Below are positions 35,433 through 44,127 of a stretch of DNA of 45,234 nt, piece after piece. The translations under genes and the position numbers were made by a program. How positions within the stretch are numbered: the stretch's first letter is position 1; every line of letters starts with the position of its first letter. This DNA comes from Bacteroidaceae bacterium. Its GTDB lineage: Bacteria; Bacteroidota; Bacteroidia; Bacteroidales; Bacteroidaceae. Under the pieces are notes generated by a model. The model did no database searches and was not told the DNA's origin. It saw nothing but the letters and a program-made list of their open reading frames with translations. The DNA is taken from assembly GCA_017962495.1 (NCBI GenBank), contig JAGCVH010000034.1:1-45234 (forward strand), given 5' to 3'.

Positions 35433-36365
35433 TTGGAACAGCGAGAAATAGATGAGAAGTACATGCGGCGCTGCCTGCAACTGGCGCGATGCGGAGAGGC
35501 AGGGGCTGCACCCAACCCCATGGTGGGGGCAGTGGTGGTGTGCGATGGACGTATCATAGGTGAAGGCTATCATAGCAAATGTGGCGAAGCGCACGCTGAA
35601 GTCAATGCTATCGCCTCTGTCAAAGAGCCCGAACTGTTGAGCCGAAGCACCATATACGTCAGTCTGGAACCTTGTGCCCACTACGGCAAAACGCCACCAT
35701 GTGCCCAACTCATCATCGAGAAGCACATACCCACGGTCGTCGTGGGTTGTCGCGACCCCTTTGCCCGTGTCGATGGACGAGGCATCACCATGCTGCACGA
35801 GGCTGGCATAGAAGTTCGCGAAGGAGTGTTGGAGCAGGAATGCCTGTGGCTGAACCGTCGCTTCATCACCTTCCATACGAAACACCGACCCTACATCACC
35901 CTGAAATGGGCACAAAGCGAGGATGGATACATCGATCGCCTGCGCACCAGCGACCAAGAGCCTGCGGCACGTCTGTCGACACCAACCACACAGGCCTTGG
36001 TGCACCGCCTTAGAAGCCTGCATCAAGCTATACTGGTAGGTAGGCGCACTTGGGAACTCGACCATCCACGACTCGACGTACGCCATTGGACAGGTCACAA
36101 CCCGATACCCGTGGTATTAAGTCAGAAGGATATCCCCCACCTGCTTGCGGAACTCTACGACAAAGGTGTCCAAAGTCTGCTGGTTGAGGGCGGACGAGAG
36201 ACCCTGCAAGGCTTCATCGACAAGGGTCTGTGGGACGAAGCCAGAATAGAGACCTCGCCCCAACAATTGGGTTCTGGCATAAAAGCACCACAAATTGAGG
36301 GTAAAATTGGCCAAAAACTGTTAATTGAAGGCAACACAATAGCTCTTATTTATAAAAATTCTTAA
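35433..36365 (+). CDS. ribD: Bifunctional riboflavin deaminase/reductase
   Basis: 310 residues. The N-terminal cytidine-deaminase-like domain has HAEVNAI and PCAHYGKTPPC (zinc ligands). The C-terminal reductase has YITLKWAQSEDGYI, ILVGRRTWELDHPRLDVR and SLLVEGGRETLQGFI. It performs the second and third steps of riboflavin synthesis. The conserved N-terminus DEKYMRRCLQLARCG has no ATG before it. An in-frame stop lies at 35427-35429, so TTG at 35433 is the only start that keeps it; the next ATG (35463) would lose ten residues. The start directly follows the tandem AAAAGTTT repeat. No promoter of usual form was found. Confidence 0.93.
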   Translation: MEQREIDEKYMRRCLQLARCGEAGAAPNPMVGAVVVCDGRIIGEGYHSKCGEAHAEVNAIASVKEPELLSRSTIYVSLEPCAHYGKTPPCAQLIIEKHIPTVVVGCRDPFARVDGRGITMLHEAGIEVREGVLEQECLWLNRRFITFHTKHRPYITLKWAQSEDGYIDRLRTSDQEPAARLSTPTTQALVHRLRSLHQAILVGRRTWELDHPRLDVRHWTGHNPIPVVLSQKDIPHLLAELYDKGVQSLLVEGGRETLQGFIDKGLWDEARIETSPQQLGSGIKAPQIEGKIGQKLLIEGNTIALIYKNS

Positions 36366-36379
36366 TTTACGGCGTGAAG

Positions 36380-36411
36380 TTTCGCTGTACCAAAAAATTG
36401 ACGTACTTTTG
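36380..36411 (+). promoter_or_regulatory. Promoter of the envelope operon
   Basis: TTTC (36380-36383), 20 nt, TACTTTTG (36404-36411), about 32 bases before the lipoprotein ATG. A CGCGCGTATATATACG segment (36429-36444) precedes the start. Confidence 0.65.
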
Positions 36412-36443
36412 TAGGCCGAAACTAAACGCGCGTATATATACGT

Positions 36444-37841
36444 ATGAAAAGATATCATATTTTATCCCTCGTGGCTATCATGGCCATACCCCTATTCCTG
36501 TCATCGTGTCTCAAAGACGATGAGGAAGAAACAGAACTTACGGAAAATTGTTATATCTCGAGTGTGTCATTGGGCACACTAAAGCGCAGTTCCTTCCTGA
36601 CCACTTCGGCAGGGATGGACAGCGTGGTCACCACCTCATACTCCCCCACAGGGTTCACCATGAGCATCGACCAAAGGGCTCTCACCATCGAGAACCACGA
36701 TTCACTGCCCGTTCACACCCGTCTGACGGAAGTGCTGACGACGATTGAATTCCAGGGCATTCTGACGTGGCGCAAGGCTGTGCCTAAAGATGGCGACACA
36801 ACAGACTGGACAGCCTACAGCAAGAAAGACTCGCTGGACCTGACCGAACCCGTGCTCTTCAAAGTTACTTCTGAGACAGGAAAGTCGAGCCGCATTTACA
36901 CCCTGAAGGTCAACGTGCACCAACAGAACGGCGACAGCACAACATGGAACAACCTGGGCGAAGTGGCAGCCTTGGAAGGGCTGAGCGAACGAAAGGCCTT
37001 CGTCTGGAACGAGAAACTGATGGTGATGGGACAAGCCAACGGAAGCCTGAAATGCGTGCAACACGCTTTATCAACGACAGGTGAATGGAGTTCACTCTCC
37101 GTCAGTGGTGCCGAAGGGGCTGTTTCCACGACCTTGCAACAGATGGGCAATGCCCTGTATATGAGTAATGCCAAGGGTGAAGTGCTAACCAGTACGGACG
37201 CCATCAACTGGACATCGACCTCCATGCAAGCTCAAGAGGGCCTGCAACTGATAGGTGCCACTGAAGAACACCTTTATGCTCTGTGTAACCAGAAACTGCT
37301 GTGCAGCAATGGCGATGCATGGGAGGAAGAGACACTGGACGGCGAAGCTGCAAACCTGCCAACCAAACTCCTGAATACGGCCTTTTACAACCTCTCCAAT
37401 GGCAATCAACGCCTGATGCTTGTCGGCAGTCGTAACGACAGCGACACGGAGGCTACCATCTGGGCAAAAGGATGGGGCAAGGATAAGGAAGAAGAGGCTG
37501 GATGGGTCTATTATACTCCCAACAACAGCGACAAATACCACTGTCCAATGCTGCACGACCTATGCATCGTGCCCTACGACAAAGGACTGCAGGCCCTGGG
37601 AGGCAAGAGCCGTGACGGGAAATTGACCGCACTGGAAAGGATTCTGCACAGTCAGGACCACGGCATCACGTGGAAGCCTTACGACAACAATTGCATGAAG
37701 GTGGACGAAAAGCTAAAAACCGCCGCACGCCAGTCGCAACATATTTGCGCCACCGTTGACGCCGAGAATTTCCTGTGGATTGTCCTCGACAAGCAAGTTT
37801 GGCGTGGACGCATCAACCGATTGGGGTTTGAGAGAGAATGA
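36444..37841 (+). CDS. DUF6242-like lipoprotein
   Basis: 465 residues. Lipoprotein signal MKRYHILSLVAIMAIPLFLS then SCLKDDEEE; the cysteine in LSSC is the lipid site and the acidic stretch suits surface export. An N-terminal Ig-like part (about 35-155) ends SSRIYTLKVNVHQ. The remainder has repeated blade-like units (LMVMGQANGSLKCV, ALYMSNAKGEVLTSTD, LYALCNQKLLCSNGD, LMLVGSRNDS), suggesting a beta-propeller like DUF6242 proteins of Bacteroides. First gene of the operon leading to uppS and bamA. Function unknown. Confidence 0.75.
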   Translation: MKRYHILSLVAIMAIPLFLSSCLKDDEEETELTENCYISSVSLGTLKRSSFLTTSAGMDSVVTTSYSPTGFTMSIDQRALTIENHDSLPVHTRLTEVLTTIEFQGILTWRKAVPKDGDTTDWTAYSKKDSLDLTEPVLFKVTSETGKSSRIYTLKVNVHQQNGDSTTWNNLGEVAALEGLSERKAFVWNEKLMVMGQANGSLKCVQHALSTTGEWSSLSVSGAEGAVSTTLQQMGNALYMSNAKGEVLTSTDAINWTSTSMQAQEGLQLIGATEEHLYALCNQKLLCSNGDAWEEETLDGEAANLPTKLLNTAFYNLSNGNQRLMLVGSRNDSDTEATIWAKGWGKDKEEEAGWVYYTPNNSDKYHCPMLHDLCIVPYDKGLQALGGKSRDGKLTALERILHSQDHGITWKPYDNNCMKVDEKLKTAARQSQHICATVDAENFLWIVLDKQVWRGRINRLGFERE

Positions 37842-37861
37842 GACGTTGAGACATTGAGAAA

Positions 37862-38581
37862 ATGAGGGGACTCACTATCATACTTATGTTACTGGTTGCG
37901 ACCTTGAACGTAGGAGCGCAGGAAGAAGATGAATACCAGATGGAACTGGGTGTCGCAGCAGGCACCAGCTTCTATCTGGGCGACGCCAATAAGGTGCCCT
38001 TCCGACACATGAGTGGCATGGGTGGTGTGGTCGTCCGCAAGATATTCAACCCTCGCATGGTGCTGAAAGGCGACCTGGCTATCGGCCATCTGGCAGGAAA
38101 CACCAAGGGCTATTACATTCCCCTCGATGCCGAGAGCCAAACACCCGAAGGCGGAGTACCCGTGAGTTTCAACTTCAAACGCAATGTCGTGGACATGGGA
38201 GCTCAGTTCGAATTCAACTTCTGGGGTTATAGCATGGGCGAGGCATACAAAGGAAATCGCCGCTTCACGCCATACGCCGTTGCCGGAGCAGGACTGACAC
38301 TGGTCACAGGTGGAGGAGGCGGTACGAAGGTGGCACTGAACTGTCCCGTGGGTGTTGGTGTGAAATATAAACTGAAACCACGCTTCAACGTAGGGGCAGA
38401 GTGGACTTTCCGTTTCACTACCACCGACGCACTGGACATAAGCAAGGAATGGAAACAACTGAACATGCCCTATGGCATCAAAAGTTCTGGCCTGAAAAAC
38501 AAGGACTGCTATTCGTTCCTGATGGTGTTCTTCACCTACGACATGCTGCCCAAGTGCAAGACTTGTCATAACAATGACTAA
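37862..38581 (+). CDS. DUF6089/PorG-like outer-membrane beta-barrel protein
   Basis: 239 residues. Signal peptide MRGLTIILMLLVATLNVGAQ, then barrel strands (MELGVAAGTSFYLGDANKV, FTPYAVAGAGLTLVTGG, FNVGAEWTFRFTTTDALD) and a C-terminal YDMLPKCKTCHNND. The position directly before uppS and bamA matches the place of PorG, a T9SS-associated protein, in Porphyromonas as I remember it. Many Bacteroidales without a full T9SS also carry this family, so a secretion role is not established. The start codon lies in a tandem GAGACxTTGAGAC word repeat. Confidence 0.8.
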   Translation: MRGLTIILMLLVATLNVGAQEEDEYQMELGVAAGTSFYLGDANKVPFRHMSGMGGVVVRKIFNPRMVLKGDLAIGHLAGNTKGYYIPLDAESQTPEGGVPVSFNFKRNVVDMGAQFEFNFWGYSMGEAYKGNRRFTPYAVAGAGLTLVTGGGGGTKVALNCPVGVGVKYKLKPRFNVGAEWTFRFTTTDALDISKEWKQLNMPYGIKSSGLKNKDCYSFLMVFFTYDMLPKCKTCHNND

Positions 38582-38617
38582 GGGCTAAAGAAAGAATAAA
38601 GATAATAGATAACATAC

Positions 38618-39373
38618 ATGACACTATTAGACCAGATAGACAAGAACCGCATCCCAAAGCACGTGGCCATCATCATGGACGGCAACGGCAGATGGGCTAA
38701 GCAACGCGGACTGCCTCGTACGGCAGGACATGCTGAGGGTGTGGAGACTGTGAAGAAAATAACCACCGAGGCCACTCGACTTGGCATAAAGTACCTGACG
38801 CTGTACACCTTCTCGACAGAGAACTGGAATCGTCCCATGCCTGAGATTGAAGCCTTGATGGGACTCATCCTCGACCATCTGGAGGAGGAAATCTTTATGA
38901 AGAACAACGTGCGCTTCCGTGCCATAGGTGGACTGGAACTGTTGCCTCCACGCGTGCAGCAACGACTGTCCGAATGTATGGAGCGAACCGCACAAAACGA
39001 TAAAATGACGATGAACGTCATGCTGAGCTATTCGTCACGATGGGAACTTACCCAGGCCATGCAACAAATGGCTCGCGACGTGAAAGCCGGCAACTTGCAA
39101 CCAGAGGATATAAGCGAAGAATACATATCATCACAATTGCTCACCAACTTCATGCCAGACCCCGACCTGCTCATACGCACTGGCGGAGAACTGCGCATCA
39201 GCAACTACCTGCTATGGCAGTCGGCCTACTCAGAATTCTATTTCTGTGACACCTATTGGCCCGACTTCGATGAGGAATGCTTGCAACGAGCCATCATTGA
39301 CTACCAGAGCCGCCAGCGCCGTTATGGAAAGACAGGCGACCAGGTGGAGGAAGAAGTGAAAAGTGAGCAGTGA
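38618..39373 (+). CDS. uppS: Undecaprenyl diphosphate synthase
   Basis: 251 residues. It extends farnesyl diphosphate to the C55 lipid carrier for peptidoglycan and O-antigen. The family motif [16 protein letters not shown] holds the catalytic aspartate. [14 protein letters not shown] and [20 protein letters not shown] then YSEFYF are the substrate and dimer motifs. The last residues (EEEVKSEQ) derive from a tandem GAAGTGAAAAG/GAGCAGTGAG repeat that runs on toward the bamA start. Confidence 0.96.
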   Translation: MTLLDQIDKNRIPKHVAIIMDGNGRWAKQRGLPRTAGHAEGVETVKKITTEATRLGIKYLTLYTFSTENWNRPMPEIEALMGLILDHLEEEIFMKNNVRFRAIGGLELLPPRVQQRLSECMERTAQNDKMTMNVMLSYSSRWELTQAMQQMARDVKAGNLQPEDISEEYISSQLLTNFMPDPDLLIRTGGELRISNYLLWQSAYSEFYFCDTYWPDFDEECLQRAIIDYQSRQRRYGKTGDQVEEEVKSEQ

Positions 39374-39398
39374 GGAAGTGAAAAGGAAATACTCGATA

Positions 39399-42035
39399 AT
39401 GAAAATAAGACATCTCATACTACCCCTTCTGTTGCTCTGTTCCAGTGGAAAGATGCTGGCACAGGGCCTGAACAAAGAAATAAAGCCCGACGTTGACTAT
39501 AGTCGAACCCCACGTGAATGCATTCTCGGAGGCATTACCGTATCGGGAGCTACCAACTACGACGACTATCTGCTCATCGGACTGTCGGGTCTGCAAGTGG
39601 GCGACAAGATTACCATACCCAGCGAACAAATCACCAAAGCCATACGCCGTTATTGGCGCAACGGACTTTTCAGTAATGTGTCCATCGCCGTCGACAGCAT
39701 TGTTCGCGATTCTGCCTACCTCAACATCCACCTTACCCCGCACCCGCGCATTTCCACTATCAACTATTCGGGCGTGAAGAAGAGCGAGCGCGAGGACCTG
39801 GAGCAGAAACTGGGTATAGTGAAAGAAAACCAGATGACGCCCAACACCATCCCCAGAGCTCAGATTCTGGGTAAACGATACTTCGACGAGAAGGGTTACA
39901 AGAATGCTGAAATCAACATACTACGCCGCGATGATGCCTCTAAGCCTGGCTATGTCATCGTGGACGTGAACGTCGACAAGAAAGACAAGGTGAAGGTGAA
40001 CCACATCTACATCACCGGTAACGAGAACCTCCCAGAGAAGAAAATCAAGGGCAACCTCATCTCGAAGGGCGTGTTGAAGACCATACACGAACGCAAGAAT
40101 ATGGGTAGTTGGTTCCGTTCAAAGAAGTTTGTCGACAAGAAATACAAGGAAGCCAAGGACAACCTCATCGACAAATACTACGAACTGGGTTATCGCGATG
40201 CCTTCCTGGTAGCCGACAGCGTAGTGCCATTCGACGAAAAGAGCGTGGACGTCTATCTCCACGTAGATGAAGGACAGAAATACTACATCCGCAATATTGA
40301 ATGGGTGGGTAACACCATTTACAGGACCGATTTCCTGAACCACGAGCTGCGCATGCAGAAGGGTGACGTCTACAACCAGAAGAAACTGAACGACCGCCTT
40401 TCGAAGGACGACGACGCCATCGGTAACAACTACTACAACAACGGTTACGTCTTCTATCAACTCGACCCCGTGGAGACAAATATCGTGGGCGACAGCGTCG
40501 ACCTGGAAATGCGCATCTTCGAGGGCACACAGGCGCACATCAGTCACGTGCGCATTATTGGTAATGACCGCGTGTACGAGAACGTGGTGCGTCGCGAACT
40601 GCGTAACAAGCCCGGTGACCTATTCGCAAAGGATGCTATGGAACGCTCGTATCGTGAAATCGCCTCTATGGGATTCTTCGACCCCGAAAGCATCGACCCA
40701 AAGGTAGAGCCTAACTACGAGAACGGAACTGTGGACATGGGATGGGGACTGACACCCAAGTCGAACGACCAGATTGAATTCTCACTGGGTTACGGACAGA
40801 CCGGCGTCATCGGTAAGATTGGACTTAAGTTCTCCAACTTCTGTCTGGCCAACCTCTTTAACAAGAATGGCATCCGACGCGGTGTAATGCCTCAGGGTAA
40901 CGGCGAGACCTTCAGCATTAGTGGTCAGACCAACGGCCGATACTATCAGGCCTACAGCGTTTCGTACATGAACCCATGGTTCGGAGGCAAGCGACCCAAC
41001 GCCCTGTCGTTCAACGCCTTCTTCTCGAAGCAGACCGACGTCAGCGACAACTACTACAACTCGGCCATGTATCGCAACTACATGGGCAGCTATCTCTATG
41101 GCGCAGGCTACAACTCGGGTTACTACAACAACTATTACGAGAACTTCTACGATCCCGACAAGTTCGTGAAGATCATGGGAGCCAGTCTCGGATGGGGTAA
41201 ACGTCTCACATGGCCCGACGACTATTTCCAATTCTCTGCCGAACTGGGATACACCCGTTACATGCTGAAGGACTGGGAGTACTTCATCATCAACAATGGT
41301 AACTGTAACTCGCTCAACCTCAACCTGAGCCTGTCGCGTACCAGCACCAACAACCCCATCTTCCCAAGCAAAGGCAGTGAGTTCCTCTTCACGGCATCCC
41401 TGACGCCTCCTTACAGTCTCTTCGACGACAAGGACTATGCCAACCTGGCCACCGACTACCAGTCGTCGAGCTACAAGCGTGAGTTACAGGACAAATACAG
41501 GTGGATTGAATACCACAAGTGGAAGTTCAAGGCACGCACCTTCACAGCCCTGACCCGAGGAAGCAAGTGTCTGGTGCTGATGACACGTGTGGAATTTGGT
41601 ATCTTGGGACACTACAACAAGAACAAGAAGAGTCCCTTCGAGACCTTCTACATGGGTGGCGACGGTATGTCGGGCTACAGTTCGACGTATGCCACCGAGA
41701 CTATTGGACTGCGCGGTTATGACAACGGTTCTATCGCGACCTATGGCTATGCCTACGACCGCTTCACCCTCGAACTGCGCTACCCGCTCATGCTGGGCAA
41801 TTCGGCCAACATCTATGCACTGGGATTCCTCGAAGGCGGTAATGCGTGGACGAACATCAAGAAGTTCAACCCCTTCGACATGAAACGCTCGGCTGGTTTT
41901 GGTGTACGCATCATACTGCCTATGGTGGGCCTGCTCGGTATCGACTGGGCTTACGGTTTCGACAAAGTCACGTATAATGGCGCAAACAAGAGGGGTGGTT
42001 CACAGTTCCACTTCATACTGGGACAAGAGTTTTAA
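39399..42035 (+). CDS. bamA: Outer-membrane protein assembly factor BamA
   Basis: 878 residues from the ATG at 39399, giving a normal signal peptide (MKIRHLILPLLLLCSSGKML then AQ). The upstream start at 39363 would overlap uppS and spoil it. Five POTRA-like segments fill residues about 30-430 (for example VNHIYITGNENLPEKKIKG, IRNIEWVGNTIYRTDFL, ISHVRIIGNDRVYENVVRRE). A 16-strand barrel follows, with the conserved lid-loop motif GLRGYDNGS near 769 and a C-terminal aromatic (FHFILGQEF). It inserts barrel proteins with the Skp-like chaperones encoded next. Confidence 0.95.
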   Translation: MKIRHLILPLLLLCSSGKMLAQGLNKEIKPDVDYSRTPRECILGGITVSGATNYDDYLLIGLSGLQVGDKITIPSEQITKAIRRYWRNGLFSNVSIAVDSIVRDSAYLNIHLTPHPRISTINYSGVKKSEREDLEQKLGIVKENQMTPNTIPRAQILGKRYFDEKGYKNAEINILRRDDASKPGYVIVDVNVDKKDKVKVNHIYITGNENLPEKKIKGNLISKGVLKTIHERKNMGSWFRSKKFVDKKYKEAKDNLIDKYYELGYRDAFLVADSVVPFDEKSVDVYLHVDEGQKYYIRNIEWVGNTIYRTDFLNHELRMQKGDVYNQKKLNDRLSKDDDAIGNNYYNNGYVFYQLDPVETNIVGDSVDLEMRIFEGTQAHISHVRIIGNDRVYENVVRRELRNKPGDLFAKDAMERSYREIASMGFFDPESIDPKVEPNYENGTVDMGWGLTPKSNDQIEFSLGYGQTGVIGKIGLKFSNFCLANLFNKNGIRRGVMPQGNGETFSISGQTNGRYYQAYSVSYMNPWFGGKRPNALSFNAFFSKQTDVSDNYYNSAMYRNYMGSYLYGAGYNSGYYNNYYENFYDPDKFVKIMGASLGWGKRLTWPDDYFQFSAELGYTRYMLKDWEYFIINNGNCNSLNLNLSLSRTSTNNPIFPSKGSEFLFTASLTPPYSLFDDKDYANLATDYQSSSYKRELQDKYRWIEYHKWKFKARTFTALTRGSKCLVLMTRVEFGILGHYNKNKKSPFETFYMGGDGMSGYSSTYATETIGLRGYDNGSIATYGYAYDRFTLELRYPLMLGNSANIYALGFLEGGNAWTNIKKFNPFDMKRSAGFGVRIILPMVGLLGIDWAYGFDKVTYNGANKRGGSQFHFILGQEF

Positions 42036-42318
42036 CATAATTCATAATTCATAATTAAGTAATTCATAATTAAGTAATTCACAATTCATCGCTCGGCATC
42101 TGCGAAGCAGTGACGCTGCGAAATATAATGGAGCAAGAATTCACAATTCATAATTAAGTAATTCATAATTCACAATTCATCGCTCGGCGACGTCAGGAGA
42201 CGCTTGCGTAGCAACGCGGAGCAAGAATTAAGCAATCGGACGATTGACAAGTCTAATAGTTTAGAGATAAAAGATAATAGATAACAGTTTATAGATAACA
42301 GTTAAGAATTTGGATACT
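42036..42318. repeat. Repeat mosaic between bamA and the first ompH gene
   Basis: Built of tandem TTCATAATTAAGTAA/TTCACAATTCAT words alternating with two CGCTCGGC/GGAGCAAG elements (42090-42140 and 42181-42228). Tandem AGATAAAAGATAATAGATAA words (42263-42300) follow up to the ompH start. About 90 bp (words plus element) is duplicated. No gene is seen. Confidence 0.9.
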
Positions 42319-42828
42319 ATGAAAAGATTAATTATCATGCTGGCCGTGGCACTGGGTGCCGTGACCGCCAACGCACAGAAGTTTGCTCTCGTCGACATGG
42401 AGTATATCCTGAAGAACATTCCTGCCTACGAGCGTGCTAACGAACAACTGAACCAAGTGTCGAAGAAATGGCAGGCCGAAGTGGAGGCCCTGCAGACCGA
42501 GGCTCAGACCCTGTATAAGAACTATCAGAACGAGGCCGTGTTCCTCTCTGAAGAACAGAAGACTAAGAAAGAAGAAGCCATCGTAGCCAAGGAAAAGGAA
42601 GCAAGCGAACTGAAGCGCAAGTACTTTGGTCCCGACGGCGAACTCTTCAAGAAGCGCGAAAGCCTGATGACTCCTATTCAGGACGAAATCTACAATGCCG
42701 TCAAGGATATCTCTGAGCAAAAGGGCTACAGCATCATCCTCGACCGTGCCAGCGATGCAGGCATCATTTTTGCCTCACCCAAGATTGACATCTCCAACGA
42801 GGTGCTGACGAAACTGGGATATAATTAA
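42319..42828 (+). CDS. OmpH/Skp family periplasmic chaperone, copy 1
   Basis: 169 residues from the ATG at 42319 (MKRLIIMLAVALGAVTANAQ signal peptide); the TTG at 42310 was rejected. After FALVDMEYILKNIPAYERA comes a long charged coiled coil (about 45-110) and a terminal beta strand region YSIILDRASDAGIIFASPKI. Skp-like trimers hold unfolded barrel proteins for BamA. First of three paralogues. Confidence 0.9.
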   Translation: MKRLIIMLAVALGAVTANAQKFALVDMEYILKNIPAYERANEQLNQVSKKWQAEVEALQTEAQTLYKNYQNEAVFLSEEQKTKKEEAIVAKEKEASELKRKYFGPDGELFKKRESLMTPIQDEIYNAVKDISEQKGYSIILDRASDAGIIFASPKIDISNEVLTKLGYN

Positions 42829-43001
42829 GGGTGAAGGATGAAGGATGAACCCATCTTCCCCCCATTTCCAAAGAGAAGAGAGCATGCCTGATATACTAAT
42901 GAAATATTAAAAATGCAAAATTAATTGGGAGAAGTGCACTCAATCCCACGACTCCCATTAATGCCATAAATCGAATAATCAACAAATTTCAAAATTACAT
43001 T
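42829..43001. other. Spacer between ompH copies 1 and 2
   Basis: 173 bp with a repeated GTGAAGGATGAAGGATGAA word at its start, a degenerate C-tract (42849-42870) and AT-rich sequence before the next start. No gene or clear promoter. Confidence 0.6.
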
Positions 43002-43508
43002 ATGAAAAAGATTTTAGTTATGATTCTGATGCTCGCCCCCATGAGCATCTTTGCACAAAAGTTTGCCCACTTCAACATGGCCAACATCCTGCCCGAGATG
43101 GAGGAATACAAGACCGCTATGGCCGAGATGCAGAAACTCACCACACAGTACCAAGAGGAACTGGAGCGCTTGCAGAAAGAGTATCAGACCAAGGGAGAAG
43201 AGTTCCAGAAACTTTCTGAGGACCAGAGCACCGCACAGGCTATCCTGCAGAGCAAGGCTCAGGACCTGCAGAAGATGGAGCAGAGCATCCAAGACTTCTA
43301 TCAGGCAAGCCAGCAAGATTTGCAGAAGCAGAACGACGAGAAGATGGAACCCATCCGCGCAAAGATAATGACCGCCATCAAGAAGATTGGCGAAAACGGC
43401 AGTTATGTCTACGTTGTCGATACCTCCATTGGCGCCATCTCCTTCATCAACGAGACCCTGAGCACCGACATCACCGCACAGCTGAAGGCCGAACTGGGCA
43501 TCAAATAA
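43002..43508 (+). CDS. OmpH/Skp family periplasmic chaperone, copy 2
   Basis: 168 residues. Signal peptide MKKILVMILMLAPMSIFAQ, then KFAHFNMANILPEMEEYKTA and a Q/E-rich coiled coil (about 45-115) ending in YVYVVDTSIGAISFINETL. Same layout as its neighbours but clearly diverged, so the triplication is old. Confidence 0.92.
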   Translation: MKKILVMILMLAPMSIFAQKFAHFNMANILPEMEEYKTAMAEMQKLTTQYQEELERLQKEYQTKGEEFQKLSEDQSTAQAILQSKAQDLQKMEQSIQDFYQASQQDLQKQNDEKMEPIRAKIMTAIKKIGENGSYVYVVDTSIGAISFINETLSTDITAQLKAELGIK

Positions 43509-43519
43509 ATTGGGGATTC

Positions 43520-43550
43520 ATCCCTTACCCCTCCTTTAGGGAGGAAGAAA
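43520..43550 (+). repeat. C-tract/G-tract palindromic element before ompH copy 3
   Basis: ATCCCTTACCCCTCCTTTAG then GGAGGAAGAAAC. It also supplies an AGGGAGGAAG purine tract just before the ompH copy 3 start. An inverted in-frame copy lies 60 bp on, inside that gene. Confidence 0.7.
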
Positions 43551-43569
43551 CTTGAACAATAGAATTCTT

Positions 43570-44106
43570 ATGAAGAAAATCGTTCTTCTTACCCTCATGG
43601 CCCTTTTCCTTCCCTTTAAGGGGAGGTTAGGAGGCCTCTATGCACAGGTTCAAATCGGCTACCTCAGCTACGAGGCAGTGCTGAAGCAGATGCCGGCATA
43701 CGCCCAAGCCCAGCATAGCCTCAACGAACTGAAGACCAAATACGAGCAGGAAGCCACACGTGGCGAAGAGGAGTTCCAACGTAAGTTCTCCGAATTCCTG
43801 CAAGGTCAGAAGGACTTTCCCGAGAACATACTCGTGAAGCGTCAGGCCGAACTGCAAGTGCTCATGGAGACAGGTATCAAGTTCCGCCAGGAAGCCCAAC
43901 AACTGCTGGCAAAGGCCGAACGCGAACTGATGGCAGGTGTGGAGTCACAACTCAACGACGCCATCCGTGTTGTAGGCGTAGAGGCGGGCTATGCTGCCAT
44001 CCTGAACACCGACAACAACCAATGCCCATTCGTCAATCCTGCCATTGGCGAAGATGTTACCAAAGCCGTTATGCGGAAGTTGGGGATAAAAGAGAAAGAA
44101 CAGTAA
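43570..44106 (+). CDS. OmpH/Skp family periplasmic chaperone, copy 3, with repeat inside the signal peptide
   Basis: 178 residues from the ATG at 43570. The signal region reads MKKIVLLTLMALFLPFKGRL then GGLYAQVQIGYLSYEAVLKQ. The hydrophobic core is interrupted by LPFKGRLGG, encoded by a C-tract element (43609-43637) that places K and R next to the expected cleavage site at YAQ. The body is a coiled coil (about 45-120) with an OmpH-type end AGYAAILNTDNN. Whether export still works is open. Confidence 0.88.
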   Translation: MKKIVLLTLMALFLPFKGRLGGLYAQVQIGYLSYEAVLKQMPAYAQAQHSLNELKTKYEQEATRGEEEFQRKFSEFLQGQKDFPENILVKRQAELQVLMETGIKFRQEAQQLLAKAERELMAGVESQLNDAIRVVGVEAGYAAILNTDNNQCPFVNPAIGEDVTKAVMRKLGIKEKEQ

Positions 44107-44127
44107 ATGATTAATGGTCAATGTTCA

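Noticed and set aside
42036-42318. Possible CRISPR array in the bamA-ompH spacer
   Set aside because: Repeats are short AT words and two copies of a dispersed element, with no uniform repeat-spacer spacing and no cas genes in the window.
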